Shown one piece after another: positions 5,615 to 13,087 of a stretch of 20,261 nt of DNA (positions are counted from its first letter, which is position 1; every line of letters begins with the position of its first letter). Under the pieces are notes generated by a model. That model searched no databases and was not told where the DNA came from. It saw only the letters and a list, made by a program, of their open reading frames with translations. Origin of the DNA: Alphaproteobacteria bacterium (GTDB lineage: Bacteria > Pseudomonadota > Alphaproteobacteria > DAOWDM01); assembly GCA_030639035.1 (NCBI GenBank), contig DAOWDM010000082.1:1-20261 (forward strand), in the 5' to 3' direction. The position numbers were made by a program, and so were the translations under genes.

Positions 5615-7211
5615 AGAAACCAAACAAAAAGACGGCTTGTATTGGACTCCTATTGGAGGAAACAACCCTGATATTTTAGATGGAAATAGTCATATATATT
5701 CATGCAAACATACGCATAAAAACGGTAAACAAAAAAAATCTTCGATACTTATAGATGCTGGAAGTTTTTGGGGAATTGAAAGTTTTGGAATCGACGAGCT
5801 TAATGCTGTTATTCCAAACACACTTCCTTTTTTGAGTAAAAACGGTGAAAAAAACAAAAATGAAGCTGAAGCTCTTTTTCTAACTCATGCTCACAGAGAC
5901 CACATCGAAGCTATTCCTGAATATATAAAAATGGGATACAAGCTTCCTAAAATTTATGCAGCTCCATACACTATGGCTATGGTTAAGAAAACTCTAGCAA
6001 AGCATCGTGTGCCGATTAAAAAATGGCCCGAAATGGAAAACATCAAAGCAGGAAAAACTATTTCCATAGGTGATATGAATATAGAAGCAATTGCTGTTAC
6101 TCATTCTATTCCTGACGCTCTTGGTTTTGTTATAAAAACACCTGATTCGACTATTTTCCATTCAGGAGATTTAAAAGCTGATCAAACATTAGCCTTTGGC
6201 AAGCCAACAGACTTCAAAAGACTCGAAGAAATATCAAAAGACGGCATTGATGCCATGATGATTGACAGCTCAGATGCTACAACAGCAGGCTTTAGCAGAA
6301 ATGAAGAAGATGTAAGAGAAGCATACAAAAAACTGGTAAAAAAACACTCTAAAGGCAAAATTATTGTAACTTGTGCGACACATCATCTTAATCGCATAGC
6401 ATCAATTGCAAAAGCAGCGGCTGAATCTGGACGTACAGTTGTTTTAGACGGCTGTTCTGACCAGCGTCTTCATATGAACGGATTAAAAAAAGCAGGAATC
6501 GACCTTACAAAAGAAATTAAAGGTCTTAAAATATTAGATGGTCGAAGTAAAAAAGCAAAAAATCTGCCTGATGAAAAAACACTTATTATAACAAGTACAG
6601 GCTGGGGACAAAAAGACGCTCCACTGCAAAGAGCTGCAAATAATAATTATGACGGTTTTGATATCTCATCTAAAGATACTGTAATAATTGAAGCATTCGG
6701 AAAAGAATGGATTGAAAAATCTTTAGAAGGAATAAAAAAACCTCTTGAAGCAAAAGGCGTAAAAATCATTACAGGAGACGATGAACCTGATATTTATGGT
6801 TCTGGTCATGGTCAAAAAGAAGATATAAAACTCATTCATAAAACTGTAAATCCCAAAGTTACGATTCCAATGCATTGCACAGATAAGATATGCAATAACT
6901 TTCTTCAAATGGCAAAAGAGGAAAACATCAACACAGGCGGGATTGTTCCTAAAAACGCAACAACTCTGCGAATTACTAAAACAGACGGGGTAGAAGTAAT
7001 ATCAAAAGAACAAGCATTATGGATTGGAGTCCGTACTATTTCTGAAGACAAGTCGATAGGAATCAGGATTCCTCAAAACATTACAGCAAAAACAATTGAA
7101 CATCTGTCAAAACGTTCAGATGAAGCACGTAAAAAAATTGCTGAACTAAAAACAAAGAATGAAAAAACCAAGCATTTTCATCTTATTAAAGCTCTTTATA
7201 AAGAAAGATAA
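5598..7211 (+). CDS. RNase J-like metallo-beta-lactamase/beta-CASP nuclease
   Basis: A 537-residue protein. The metallo-beta-lactamase motifs are clear: LTHAHRDH (97-102 for the HxHxDH), VTHSIPDALG (His169), FHSGDLKAD (Asp191). The C-terminal GSGHGQKEDIKLI followed by NPKVTIPMHCT matches the RNase J pattern of a SGH box and a PxH box. Residues between them form a beta-CASP-like insert. RNase J enzymes are 5' exo- and endoribonucleases in mRNA decay and rRNA maturation. Length is close to the family norm, but the N-terminus (PIGGNNPDILDGNSHIY) and the Lys-rich middle depart from the usual GGxxEIGMN form, so it may be a divergent paralogue. The ATG at 5598 is chosen over one at 5562 because AGGA lies 5 nt upstream. 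It overlaps iscX by 17 nt, suggesting coupling. Confidence 0.8.
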   Translation: MKHIHKETKQKDGLYWTPIGGNNPDILDGNSHIYSCKHTHKNGKQKKSSILIDAGSFWGIESFGIDELNAVIPNTLPFLSKNGEKNKNEAEALFLTHAHRDHIEAIPEYIKMGYKLPKIYAAPYTMAMVKKTLAKHRVPIKKWPEMENIKAGKTISIGDMNIEAIAVTHSIPDALGFVIKTPDSTIFHSGDLKADQTLAFGKPTDFKRLEEISKDGIDAMMIDSSDATTAGFSRNEEDVREAYKKLVKKHSKGKIIVTCATHHLNRIASIAKAAAESGRTVVLDGCSDQRLHMNGLKKAGIDLTKEIKGLKILDGRSKKAKNLPDEKTLIITSTGWGQKDAPLQRAANNNYDGFDISSKDTVIIEAFGKEWIEKSLEGIKKPLEAKGVKIITGDDEPDIYGSGHGQKEDIKLIHKTVNPKVTIPMHCTDKICNNFLQMAKEENINTGGIVPKNATTLRITKTDGVEVISKEQALWIGVRTISEDKSIGIRIPQNITAKTIEHLSKRSDEARKKIAELKTKNEKTKHFHLIKALYKER

Positions 7212-7281
7212 AAATATATAAAATTGCTAAAAAAACACTTGCAATTTCCGTAATTCATTGTTAAAAACACAACTTGATTGC

Positions 7282-7359
7282 GGGGGCGTAGCTCAGCTGG
7301 TTTAGAGTGCCGGCCTGTCACGCCGGAGGTCGCGGGTTCGAGCCCCGTCGCTCCCGCCA
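7282..7359 (+). tRNA. tRNA-Asp (anticodon GTC)
   Basis: Complete cloverleaf with CCA encoded. The acceptor arm GGGGGCG (7282-7288) pairs with CGCTCCC, with one G-U pair. The D arm is GCTCAGCTGGTTTAGAGT-like, the anticodon stem-loop is CCGGCCTGTCACGCCGG with GTC in the loop, and the T arm is CGGGTTCGAGCCCCG. The discriminator base is G, as expected for Asp. Its much higher GC content than the flanks is normal for a tRNA. A strong terminator follows directly. No attachment-site duplication or integrase is seen nearby. Confidence 0.98.
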
Positions 7360-7365
7360 TTTTTT

Positions 7366-7403
7366 AAAAAAGGTCAGACCTATATGGTTTGACCTTTTTT
7401 TAT
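7366..7403 (+). terminator. Intrinsic terminator of tRNA-Asp
   Basis: AAAAAAGGTCAGACC (7366-7380) pairs with GGTTTGACCTTTTTT (7386-7400) around a TATAT loop. There are 15 pairs with one G-U, and a T tract ends the stem. This is the strongest terminator in the window. Confidence 0.92.
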
Positions 7404-7507
7404 TTCAGAACGCAATGTATAACCTTTCGGATATCATCACACTCCTGTATTGGATAAAATAAAAAAAACATGATAGACTACTAAAAGCTGTATATAGGGG
7501 GAAAAGT

Positions 7508-8008
7508 ATGAACGATTTAACAACTACTAAAAAAAGTGCCGTCACTACAAAAGAGGTAGATGAGCGTGTTTACGTTACTGTATATGTAGAAAACCAACTG
7601 TTTGGCATTCCTGTTGAGCAGGTTCAGGATATCCTTGTAACTGAACAAATTGCAAATATTCCTCTTGCTCCAAAGGAAATAGCAGGAGCAATCAACCTTA
7701 GAGGTCGAATCGTAACTGTTGTGAATGTACGCAACAGGCTAGGACTCCCCGAGCTGGAAACAGATCAACACATGTGCGTAACAGTTGAACATGGTCATGA
7801 ACTTTACAGTCTTATGGTAGATTCTATTGGAGCTGTTATCAATCTTGCTTTTAATAAAATCGAACAGAATCCAAACACTCTTGATCCTCGTTGGCAGGGT
7901 ATTTCTAACGGCGTAGTCAGATTAGAAAAAGATTTAATGATTGTTCTTGATGTAAATTCTCTTTTAGATTTTAAAAATGAAGCGGCAAGCACAGCGACAG
8001 TAGCTTAA
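7508..8008 (+). CDS. cheW: CheW chemotaxis coupling protein
   Basis: A 166-residue protein, normal for CheW, which links chemoreceptors to the CheA kinase at the inner face of the membrane. The CheW/SH3-like fold is shown by VYVENQLFGIPVEQVQDIL, IPLAPKEIAGAINLRGRIV (the core receptor and CheA contact motif), NVRNRLGLP, and ending VVRLEKDLMIVLDVNSLLDF. The first 20 residues are a polar Thr/Lys-rich extension. A strong ribosome binding site, AGGGGG (7496-7501), lies 6 nt before the ATG. It is single here: no cheA, cheY, mcp or flagellar genes are in the window. Its stop codon shares bases with the convergent sufE stop. Confidence 0.95.
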   Translation: MNDLTTTKKSAVTTKEVDERVYVTVYVENQLFGIPVEQVQDILVTEQIANIPLAPKEIAGAINLRGRIVTVVNVRNRLGLPELETDQHMCVTVEHGHELYSLMVDSIGAVINLAFNKIEQNPNTLDPRWQGISNGVVRLEKDLMIVLDVNSLLDFKNEAASTATVA

Positions 8009-8421
8009 ACAGCTTGAACCGCTTCTTTTTTAATTCTTGCAATCATAGAATACAGCCCATTTTTACGGCTTGTGCTTAGGTGTTCATCTAAGTTAAGCTT
8101 TCCTAGTGTTGTTTTGGCATCAATAGAGACTATTTCCTGCGGTGTTTTACCTGAAAAAAGCATAAGCAGTATTGCAACAAGCCCTCGAACAATATGAGCA
8201 TCACTGTCTGCAATAAAATTCATCACTATCTGCCCATTTTCATTTTTACCTACAGAAGCTGTCAGCCAAACTTGGCTTGTACAACCATCAACCAAACTTT
8301 CTTCCGTTTTCTGTTCATCTGCCATAGCAGGAAGCCTGCGACCAAGTTCTATGATATAGCCATAGCGTTCTTCCCAATCTTCAAGAAATTCAAAATTCTC
8401 AATAAGTTCATCAATTGTCAT
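8005..8421 (-). CDS. sufE: SufE-family sulfur acceptor for cysteine desulfurase
   Basis: A 138-residue cytosolic protein. It has EDWEERYGYIIELGRRLP, then the active-site loop VDGCTSQVWL with Cys47 as the persulfide-accepting residue, and DSDAHIVRGLVAILLMLFSG. SufE takes sulfur from SufS-type desulfurases and passes it on to the SufBCD scaffold. It is alone here, as is common for sufE in alphaproteobacteria. Its TAA and that of cheW overlap tail to tail in the tetranucleotide TTAA (8005-8008). The 213-nt region upstream holds a decayed REP-like element and no obvious strong promoter. Confidence 0.95.
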   Translation of the reverse strand: MTIDELIENFEFLEDWEERYGYIIELGRRLPAMADEQKTEESLVDGCTSQVWLTASVGKNENGQIVMNFIADSDAHIVRGLVAILLMLFSGKTPQEIVSIDAKTTLGKLNLDEHLSTSRKNGLYSMIARIKKEAVQAV

Positions 8422-8550
8422 ATTGCAACACCATAATTAAATAATTATCCTATGTTAGTTAGTGCGATAACACCCGCATATTTAAGAAACTTCAAAAACA
8501 GAAACGTCTAAGCTGCCATTTGTAATATAATATAGCTAGTTTTAAGTAAC

Positions 8551-8610
8551 AATTGCGAGAAGTGTAGCGACATGGTAATCTGTTTCAAACGAGGAGATTC
8601 GCAATGACGA
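8551..8610. repeat. Decayed REP/MITE-like palindromic element
   Basis: ATTGCGAG at one end and CGCAATGACGA at the other are the hallmark ends of the widespread bacterial CGTCATTGCGAG... palindromic repeats. ATTGCG (8552-8557) pairs with CGCAAT (8600-8605), and AATCT (8577-8581) pairs with AGATT (8595-8599). The 3' arm is continuous but the 5' arm carries 19 unpaired bases, so one arm seems to have lost sequence. It lies between the prfC end and the sufE start and may be transcribed from either side. I recall similar elements from other genomes; copy number here cannot be tested. Confidence 0.6.
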
Positions 8611-8634
8611 ACAGAGGTCTCATCACAAGCTAAA

Positions 8635-10218
8635 CTAAATGCTCATTTCCTTGGTTTTTAGAAAGCGGACTTCTGGGAAGTCTTCGATTGCTCTTGTTAA
8701 ATGCCAGTTGTTTCTTGCTAAAAAAACTATAGCCCCATCATGGTCATTTGCTACACTTATTCTATTGGAATCGTTGAACTTTTTCAAAGCAGCATTGTCA
8801 TCTGCCTCAAGCCACCTTGCTGTATAAAGCTCAGCAGTTTCCAGTCGTACAGATACGTTAAATTCAGTTCTAATACGGTCAGCTAGAATTTCAAACTGCA
8901 AAGCCCCTACAACACCAACTATCCATTCTGAACCCATAATAGGCTTAAAAACGCTTGCTGCACCTTCTTCTGCAATCTGCTGTAAAGCTTTTCCTAGATG
9001 TTTTGCTTTCAAAGGATCTTCTGGACGTATTTTTTTAAGCATTTCAGGAGCAAAACTAGGAATCCCTATAAAGTGGATATCCTCGCCTTCAGTCAAAGTA
9101 TCTCCTATACGCAGATTTCCGTGATTGGGTATTCCAATAATATCTCCTGCCCAAGCATCTTCTGCCAATGCTCTTTCCTGAGCCATAAACATCACAGGAT
9201 TATGTATATTCAGTATTTTACCACTACGAATATGCTTTAGTTTTATTCCTCGTTTGAAATGCCCTGAGCACACACGCATAAAAGCTATACGGTCTCTATG
9301 TTTTGGATCCATGTTTGCCTGAATTTTAAAAACAAAGCCTGAGACTTTTTTCTCAACAGGTTCAACTTTGCGTTCTTTTGCCTGTTGCGGTCTAGGTGGC
9401 GGAGCCATTTCCACCAATCCGTCAAGCAATTCTTTAACACCAAAGCTGTTTACAGCACTACCGAAATAAACAGGAGTCATATGCCCTTCATGGTAAGACA
9501 GTAAATCGAAATCAGGACAAAGCCCCCTTGCCATTTCCACTTCTTCACGTAATTGCTCAACTGCATCGGCAGGCAACATTTCATCTATTCTAGAATCATT
9601 AACACCTTCACAGGCTTCGCTTTCCCTGCCAATCTTGCTTTTACTTTTTTCCGTAAGAACAAGGCGGTCATTAAACAAATCGTAACAGCCCTTGAAGCTT
9701 CTGCCCATGCCTATAGGCCAGCTTGCAGGAGTTACGTCCATAGCCAATGACTGCTCTATTTCATCAAGAAGGAGGAACGTATCAAGCCCTTCTCTATCCA
9801 TTTTATTGATAAAGGTAATTATTGGAATATCACGCAAACGGCACACTTCAAGAAGTTTCAAAGTTTGTGCCTCAATGCCTTTTGCAGAATCTAAAACCAT
9901 AACGGCAGAATCAACTGCCGTTAAAACACGGTATGTGTCTTCACTAAAATCTTCATGCCCAGGTGTATCAAGAAGATTGAACGTGCAACCTTTGTAATCA
10001 AACGTCATTACAGAAGAAGCAACGGAAATTCCTCGCTCCTGCTCTACTTTCAGCCAGTCCGAACGAGCACGCCTTCTAGCCCCTCTTGCCTTGACTTCTC
10101 CAGCAAGCTTAATAGCTCCACTGAACAGCATAAGCTTTTCTGTTAAAGTTGTTTTACCTGCATCAGGGTGTGATATAATTGCGAAAGTTCTTCTTCTGGA
10201 TACAAAATCTTCAAGCAT
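8635..10218 (-). CDS. prfC: Peptide chain release factor 3
   Basis: A 527-residue translational GTPase that removes RF1 and RF2 from the ribosome after peptide release. G1 is SHPDAGKTT (16-24), the switch region has KVEQERGISVASSVM, G3 is DTPGHEDF and G4 is NKMD. The segment MTPVYFGSAVNSFGVKELLD and the C-terminal domain with EWIVGVVGALQFEIL and DHDGAIVFLARNNW distinguish RF3 from EF-G and related factors. Length is normal. GAGGG lies 5 nt before the ATG and a 6-bp hairpin sits just upstream of it. It follows the SPOR lipoprotein gene after 58 nt on the same strand. Confidence 0.97.
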   Translation of the reverse strand: MLEDFVSRRRTFAIISHPDAGKTTLTEKLMLFSGAIKLAGEVKARGARRRARSDWLKVEQERGISVASSVMTFDYKGCTFNLLDTPGHEDFSEDTYRVLTAVDSAVMVLDSAKGIEAQTLKLLEVCRLRDIPIITFINKMDREGLDTFLLLDEIEQSLAMDVTPASWPIGMGRSFKGCYDLFNDRLVLTEKSKSKIGRESEACEGVNDSRIDEMLPADAVEQLREEVEMARGLCPDFDLLSYHEGHMTPVYFGSAVNSFGVKELLDGLVEMAPPPRPQQAKERKVEPVEKKVSGFVFKIQANMDPKHRDRIAFMRVCSGHFKRGIKLKHIRSGKILNIHNPVMFMAQERALAEDAWAGDIIGIPNHGNLRIGDTLTEGEDIHFIGIPSFAPEMLKKIRPEDPLKAKHLGKALQQIAEEGAASVFKPIMGSEWIVGVVGALQFEILADRIRTEFNVSVRLETAELYTARWLEADDNAALKKFNDSNRISVANDHDGAIVFLARNNWHLTRAIEDFPEVRFLKTKEMSI

Positions 10219-10230
10219 ATTCCCTCTGTT

Positions 10231-10248
10231 TTCACCATATCAGGTGAA
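10231..10248 (-). promoter_or_regulatory. Small hairpin upstream of the prfC ribosome binding site
   Basis: TTCACC (10231-10236) and GGTGAA (10243-10248) form a perfect 6-bp stem with a 6-nt loop. In the prfC transcript it ends a few bases before GAGGG. No T tract follows, so it is not a simple terminator. Function is unknown. Confidence 0.35.
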
Positions 10249-10276
10249 CAGTTAGTTTGTTTTTCAAAAAAAGTTT

Positions 10277-11716
10277 TTATTTACTGATGAATGTAGGCAA
10301 GCAGTATTGATTTCGTCTTTTCAATTTGCTGCATAGTTTTTTAGCGGCTTTATCATCACCTACAGGACCAAAAACAACACGATAGTAAGTCCCCTTACCT
10401 GCACCAAGGTCTGTTTTGATTACATGACTTTCATAATCACCAAGCAGTCTGCTGAATTTATCCTGAAATTCCTGAATACCTTTCATTGCATTATGTTTGG
10501 ATTTAAAAGAAGCAATGTGAATACCCATTCCGCCTAAAGGCTCTTTCTTTTTTTCAATATATGGAATCAAAGTTCTAGGTTTAGAAAGTGCAGGAACAAG
10601 CAAAGAACCGTTTATTTTTGCTTGATTTGTTGGACTTACATCGCCCATTCCGCTACCCATTCGCAGCATATGCTCTATAACCCACCTCTCTTCTTTCTTT
10701 TCTTCTGATGTAATCAGCCCCATTTTCTTTAAAGTCTCGAGTCTGCGTACAGCAGTCGCAGCAAGCAGTAAATCTTTCGGAGCAGTTCTATGTCTTGCAC
10801 GATTACTAATTGCGGCAGGAAGCAAGGCATCAAGAATTACAGAACGTTCAGCAGTATATTCACGAGCAGTAATTGCCCTCATTTCAAAAGCACTTCTTAA
10901 AGCTTGCAATCTGGAAACTATCATATCATTTGAAGGAACAGCTCGTCCAAGACCTATTGCAGGAGGTCTTCTTGTAAAAGGAAGTAAAGCTCCTAAATTT
11001 TCTTTCCTACGTCGCAAAAACTCATCTCGTGTAATTAGCCCTTCTTCTGCAAGCTTTTTAAAAGTAACAAACCTTGCTATTGAATTTACATCGTCTTCAT
11101 CAAACAGTTGCCTGCTTCCCTCGTCTGTGTTTTCAGCAAAACTTGGAATTTTAGAAACATTATATGGTTTTTCAATTGCTCCTGATGTCAACACAGGTGC
11201 AAATGCGTCATTTTCAAAACTCACTTGTTTTTTTGATAACGACTGTTCATAAGGAGCAATAACAGGTCTGCTTGTTTCCTTTGGAATCGACCACGAAAGA
11301 CGGTTTTCTTTAACATTCACAACCTGAAGTCTTTTTTGTGCAACATCTCTGATATTTACAGGTTCTAGCTGATTGATATTGCCTAAAAGAGAAGAAACGC
11401 TAGGTTTATATGTAATAATATCCTCATAATACTGACGAGCACGGTTAGGATATCCGATATTTTCGTAAATAATTGCCCCTACAAGAAGTGCATAAGGATT
11501 TTTAGGATTTATACGAAGAGTTTTTTTAACATTTTCCTCGGCATCTTCAATATCACCCTTAATCAAAGATAATATAGCTTTATCTGCATACAGATTTTCA
11601 TTGCCCCATCTTTCATGCGAAAGCAAGCCACCTTTTTCAAACAGCCCTGAACAGCCTGAAAGAAGAAAAGCGACAAACAACGAAAGAATAATTTTTTTAA
11701 ACTTAAAATCGGACAC
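10277..11716 (-). CDS. Lipoprotein with TPR, three SHOCT-like segments and a C-terminal SPOR domain
   Basis: A 479-residue envelope protein. Residues 1-22 are a lipoprotein signal with the lipobox LLSGC (Cys22). Residues 45-105 look like TPR helices (ADKAILSLIKGDIEDAEENV, NPYALLVGAIIYENIGYPNR). Three similar short helical segments follow at about 212-246, 268-300 and 320-352, each with an L..L....G/R-LIT..E/EY pattern and ending near LGALL, LDALL or IEHML; these resemble SHOCT modules. A SPOR-like domain occupies about 395-477 (GGMGIHIASFKSKHNAMKGI, TYYRVVFGPVGDDKAAKKLC). SPOR domains bind denuded peptidoglycan, often at the septum. The start is GTG at 11716, with GGAG 6-7 nt upstream. A role in wall or division-site work is inferred; no named homologue is recognised. 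Confidence 0.8.
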   Translation of the reverse strand: MSDFKFKKIILSLFVAFLLSGCSGLFEKGGLLSHERWGNENLYADKAILSLIKGDIEDAEENVKKTLRINPKNPYALLVGAIIYENIGYPNRARQYYEDIITYKPSVSSLLGNINQLEPVNIRDVAQKRLQVVNVKENRLSWSIPKETSRPVIAPYEQSLSKKQVSFENDAFAPVLTSGAIEKPYNVSKIPSFAENTDEGSRQLFDEDDVNSIARFVTFKKLAEEGLITRDEFLRRRKENLGALLPFTRRPPAIGLGRAVPSNDMIVSRLQALRSAFEMRAITAREYTAERSVILDALLPAAISNRARHRTAPKDLLLAATAVRRLETLKKMGLITSEEKKEERWVIEHMLRMGSGMGDVSPTNQAKINGSLLVPALSKPRTLIPYIEKKKEPLGGMGIHIASFKSKHNAMKGIQEFQDKFSRLLGDYESHVIKTDLGAGKGTYYRVVFGPVGDDKAAKKLCSKLKRRNQYCLPTFISK

Positions 11717-11793
11717 AGCCTACTCCGCCTTCTGATAAACTTCTTTAACCAGTATGTATAGCACAGGTTTCAAATAGAGCACACCTAAAATTA

Positions 11794-12450
11794 TCAAAGC
11801 CATTCTTTGCGTAGTTTTTCGTGATTCATTTTGAACCATTGCAGAGATATTATGGCGGCACTGTTCAGGATTTCTTGATTTTCTAGCATTTCTATAGCTT
11901 TGTTCGCAGATATTACATTGACTTTTATGTCTTCATTTTCTTCATCAAGTCCTGCATTTTGAACAGCCTTGGTTGAGTCAACACGTCCGCAGTAAGCTGC
12001 AATAGTTTCTGACATACAGCCAGAGCTTACTAGAAAGCTGTGAATATGCTTTAAGTCTAGAATCTCGCAGCCTGTTTCTTCAATCATCTCCCTCTTAGCA
12101 ACATCTTCTACACTTTCGCCCTCGTCAATAATTCCAGCAGCGACTTCTAACATCCACGGATGCCAATCGGCAACATAAGCTCCAACACGAAACTGCTCAA
12201 TCAACACAACGGTATCAAGCACGGGGTCATAAGGAAGCACAGTAACAGCATGTCCTCGCTCCATGACTTCACGAGAAAACACACCGCTCATTTCTCCATT
12301 ATACATAGTATGACGCAAGTGATACTCGTCCATTTTGAAATAACTGTCACAAATACGCTTGCGTTCGACTATTTCAACAACTGGTTTTTCAGGTCCTGTT
12401 GTTATTTGCTTCGATGGACAAGCTATCTGATTTACACTGTTCCACTTCAC
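11794..12450 (-). CDS. NUDIX hydrolase, ADP-ribose pyrophosphatase type
   Basis: A 218-residue protein with a full NUDIX box at 106-128: GIIDEGESVEDVAKREMIEE followed by TG, containing the metal-binding REMIEE core (Arg120, Glu121, Glu124, Glu125). The N-terminal beta domain (SREVMERGHAVTVLPYD, VLIEQFRVGAY) and the pattern SSGCMSETIAAYCGRVD downstream are typical of the NudF/TrgB group, which splits ADP-ribose into AMP and ribose 5-phosphate. Exact substrate is not decided by sequence. The likely start is GTG at 12450, 3 nt after the stop of the YjfK-like gene, so it is probably the last or near-last gene of the PspA/polyamine operon. GGAAG lies about 9 nt upstream of the GTG. Confidence 0.88.
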   Translation of the reverse strand: MKWNSVNQIACPSKQITTGPEKPVVEIVERKRICDSYFKMDEYHLRHTMYNGEMSGVFSREVMERGHAVTVLPYDPVLDTVVLIEQFRVGAYVADWHPWMLEVAAGIIDEGESVEDVAKREMIEETGCEILDLKHIHSFLVSSGCMSETIAAYCGRVDSTKAVQNAGLDEENEDIKVNVISANKAIEMLENQEILNSAAIISLQWFKMNHEKLRKEWL

Positions 12451-12453
12451 GAC

Positions 12454-13083
12454 TCAGCTTCCTTTAGGCCACATTTCTTCTATTGCAGAGAGCTCCAAAT
12501 ATGCTGTTACACACACTTCTGTTTCGCCGTTTTCATAGACTTCTGCTTCAATAGCGAATTCATCTTCTTCACTGGAAAGCAGGTAATAATCCAGCCCTTC
12601 AGAGTCATCTTCGTATTTAGGAAGTTCTTTTTCACGATAGTCGCCTTTATGGAAATATCCGCTTTTACCAGCTGTACCACAAACATAAAAAGGAGCTGTC
12701 CAGCCTTCTAAATCATCAAGCTCGGCTATGCGTTCAATGTCTACGCCAGTGCCGTTATTGAAAATACCTGCAAAATCTTTTTCTTTGAATAGCTGCTTAA
12801 CAACCTTGCGAGAAATAGATTTTGATACGGATAGAGATTCTTCTCCATCTTCATTTTCAGCAACAAGGAAAATGATATTTCCGCCCTCACCTTTTAAGGA
12901 AAACTGAGTACTGACATCATGCTTGAAGTCATAAGTGTTAATTTCTACAACTTCAAACTTTTTATTACTAAGGTCTGGTTGAGAAAGAAAACTAAACTTT
13001 ACAATATCCCCAATCATTAAATCTTTAGGGTGTTCAAGTTTATTTAAGCCTTTTTTCTTGAACGGATTTCTAAAAATTCCCAT
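12454..13083 (-). CDS. YjfK-like protein (DUF2491/DUF4178 type)
   Basis: A 209-residue soluble, acidic protein with no signal peptide or membrane segment. After a basic start (MGIFRNPFKKKGLNKLEHP) come DLMIGDIVKFSFL, KKFEVVEINTYDF, FSLKGEGGNIIFLVAENEDG, and a C-terminal part with GLDYYLLSSEEDEFAIEAEV and ETEVCVTAYLELSAIEEMW. Position and size match E. coli YjfK, which directly follows the PspA paralogue YjfJ; DUF4178 proteins hold a similar place in other bacterial clusters with DUF350 and polyamine enzymes. I cannot tell which of the two Pfam names fits better without a profile search. AGG lies about 11 nt upstream of the ATG. It follows the PspA gene after 4 nt. Molecular function is unknown. 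Confidence 0.65.
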   Translation of the reverse strand: MGIFRNPFKKKGLNKLEHPKDLMIGDIVKFSFLSQPDLSNKKFEVVEINTYDFKHDVSTQFSLKGEGGNIIFLVAENEDGEESLSVSKSISRKVVKQLFKEKDFAGIFNNGTGVDIERIAELDDLEGWTAPFYVCGTAGKSGYFHKGDYREKELPKYEDDSEGLDYYLLSSEEDEFAIEAEVYENGETEVCVTAYLELSAIEEMWPKGS

Positions 13084-13087
13084 TTAT

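Noticed and set aside
7282..7400. tRNA-Asp as an integration site for a mobile element
   Set aside because: No integrase, no repeated 3' tRNA end nearby and ordinary housekeeping genes on both sides.
8604..8633. Nine-codon reading frame (MTNRGLITS) with AGGAG upstream
   Set aside because: It lies over the end of the REP-like element, whose palindrome explains the bases; a nine-codon peptide has no other support.
12160..12711. 183-codon open frame on the plus strand
   Set aside because: It is antisense to the NUDIX and YjfK-like genes, both with clear protein signals; its translation is Phe/Cys/His-rich and unlike any family.
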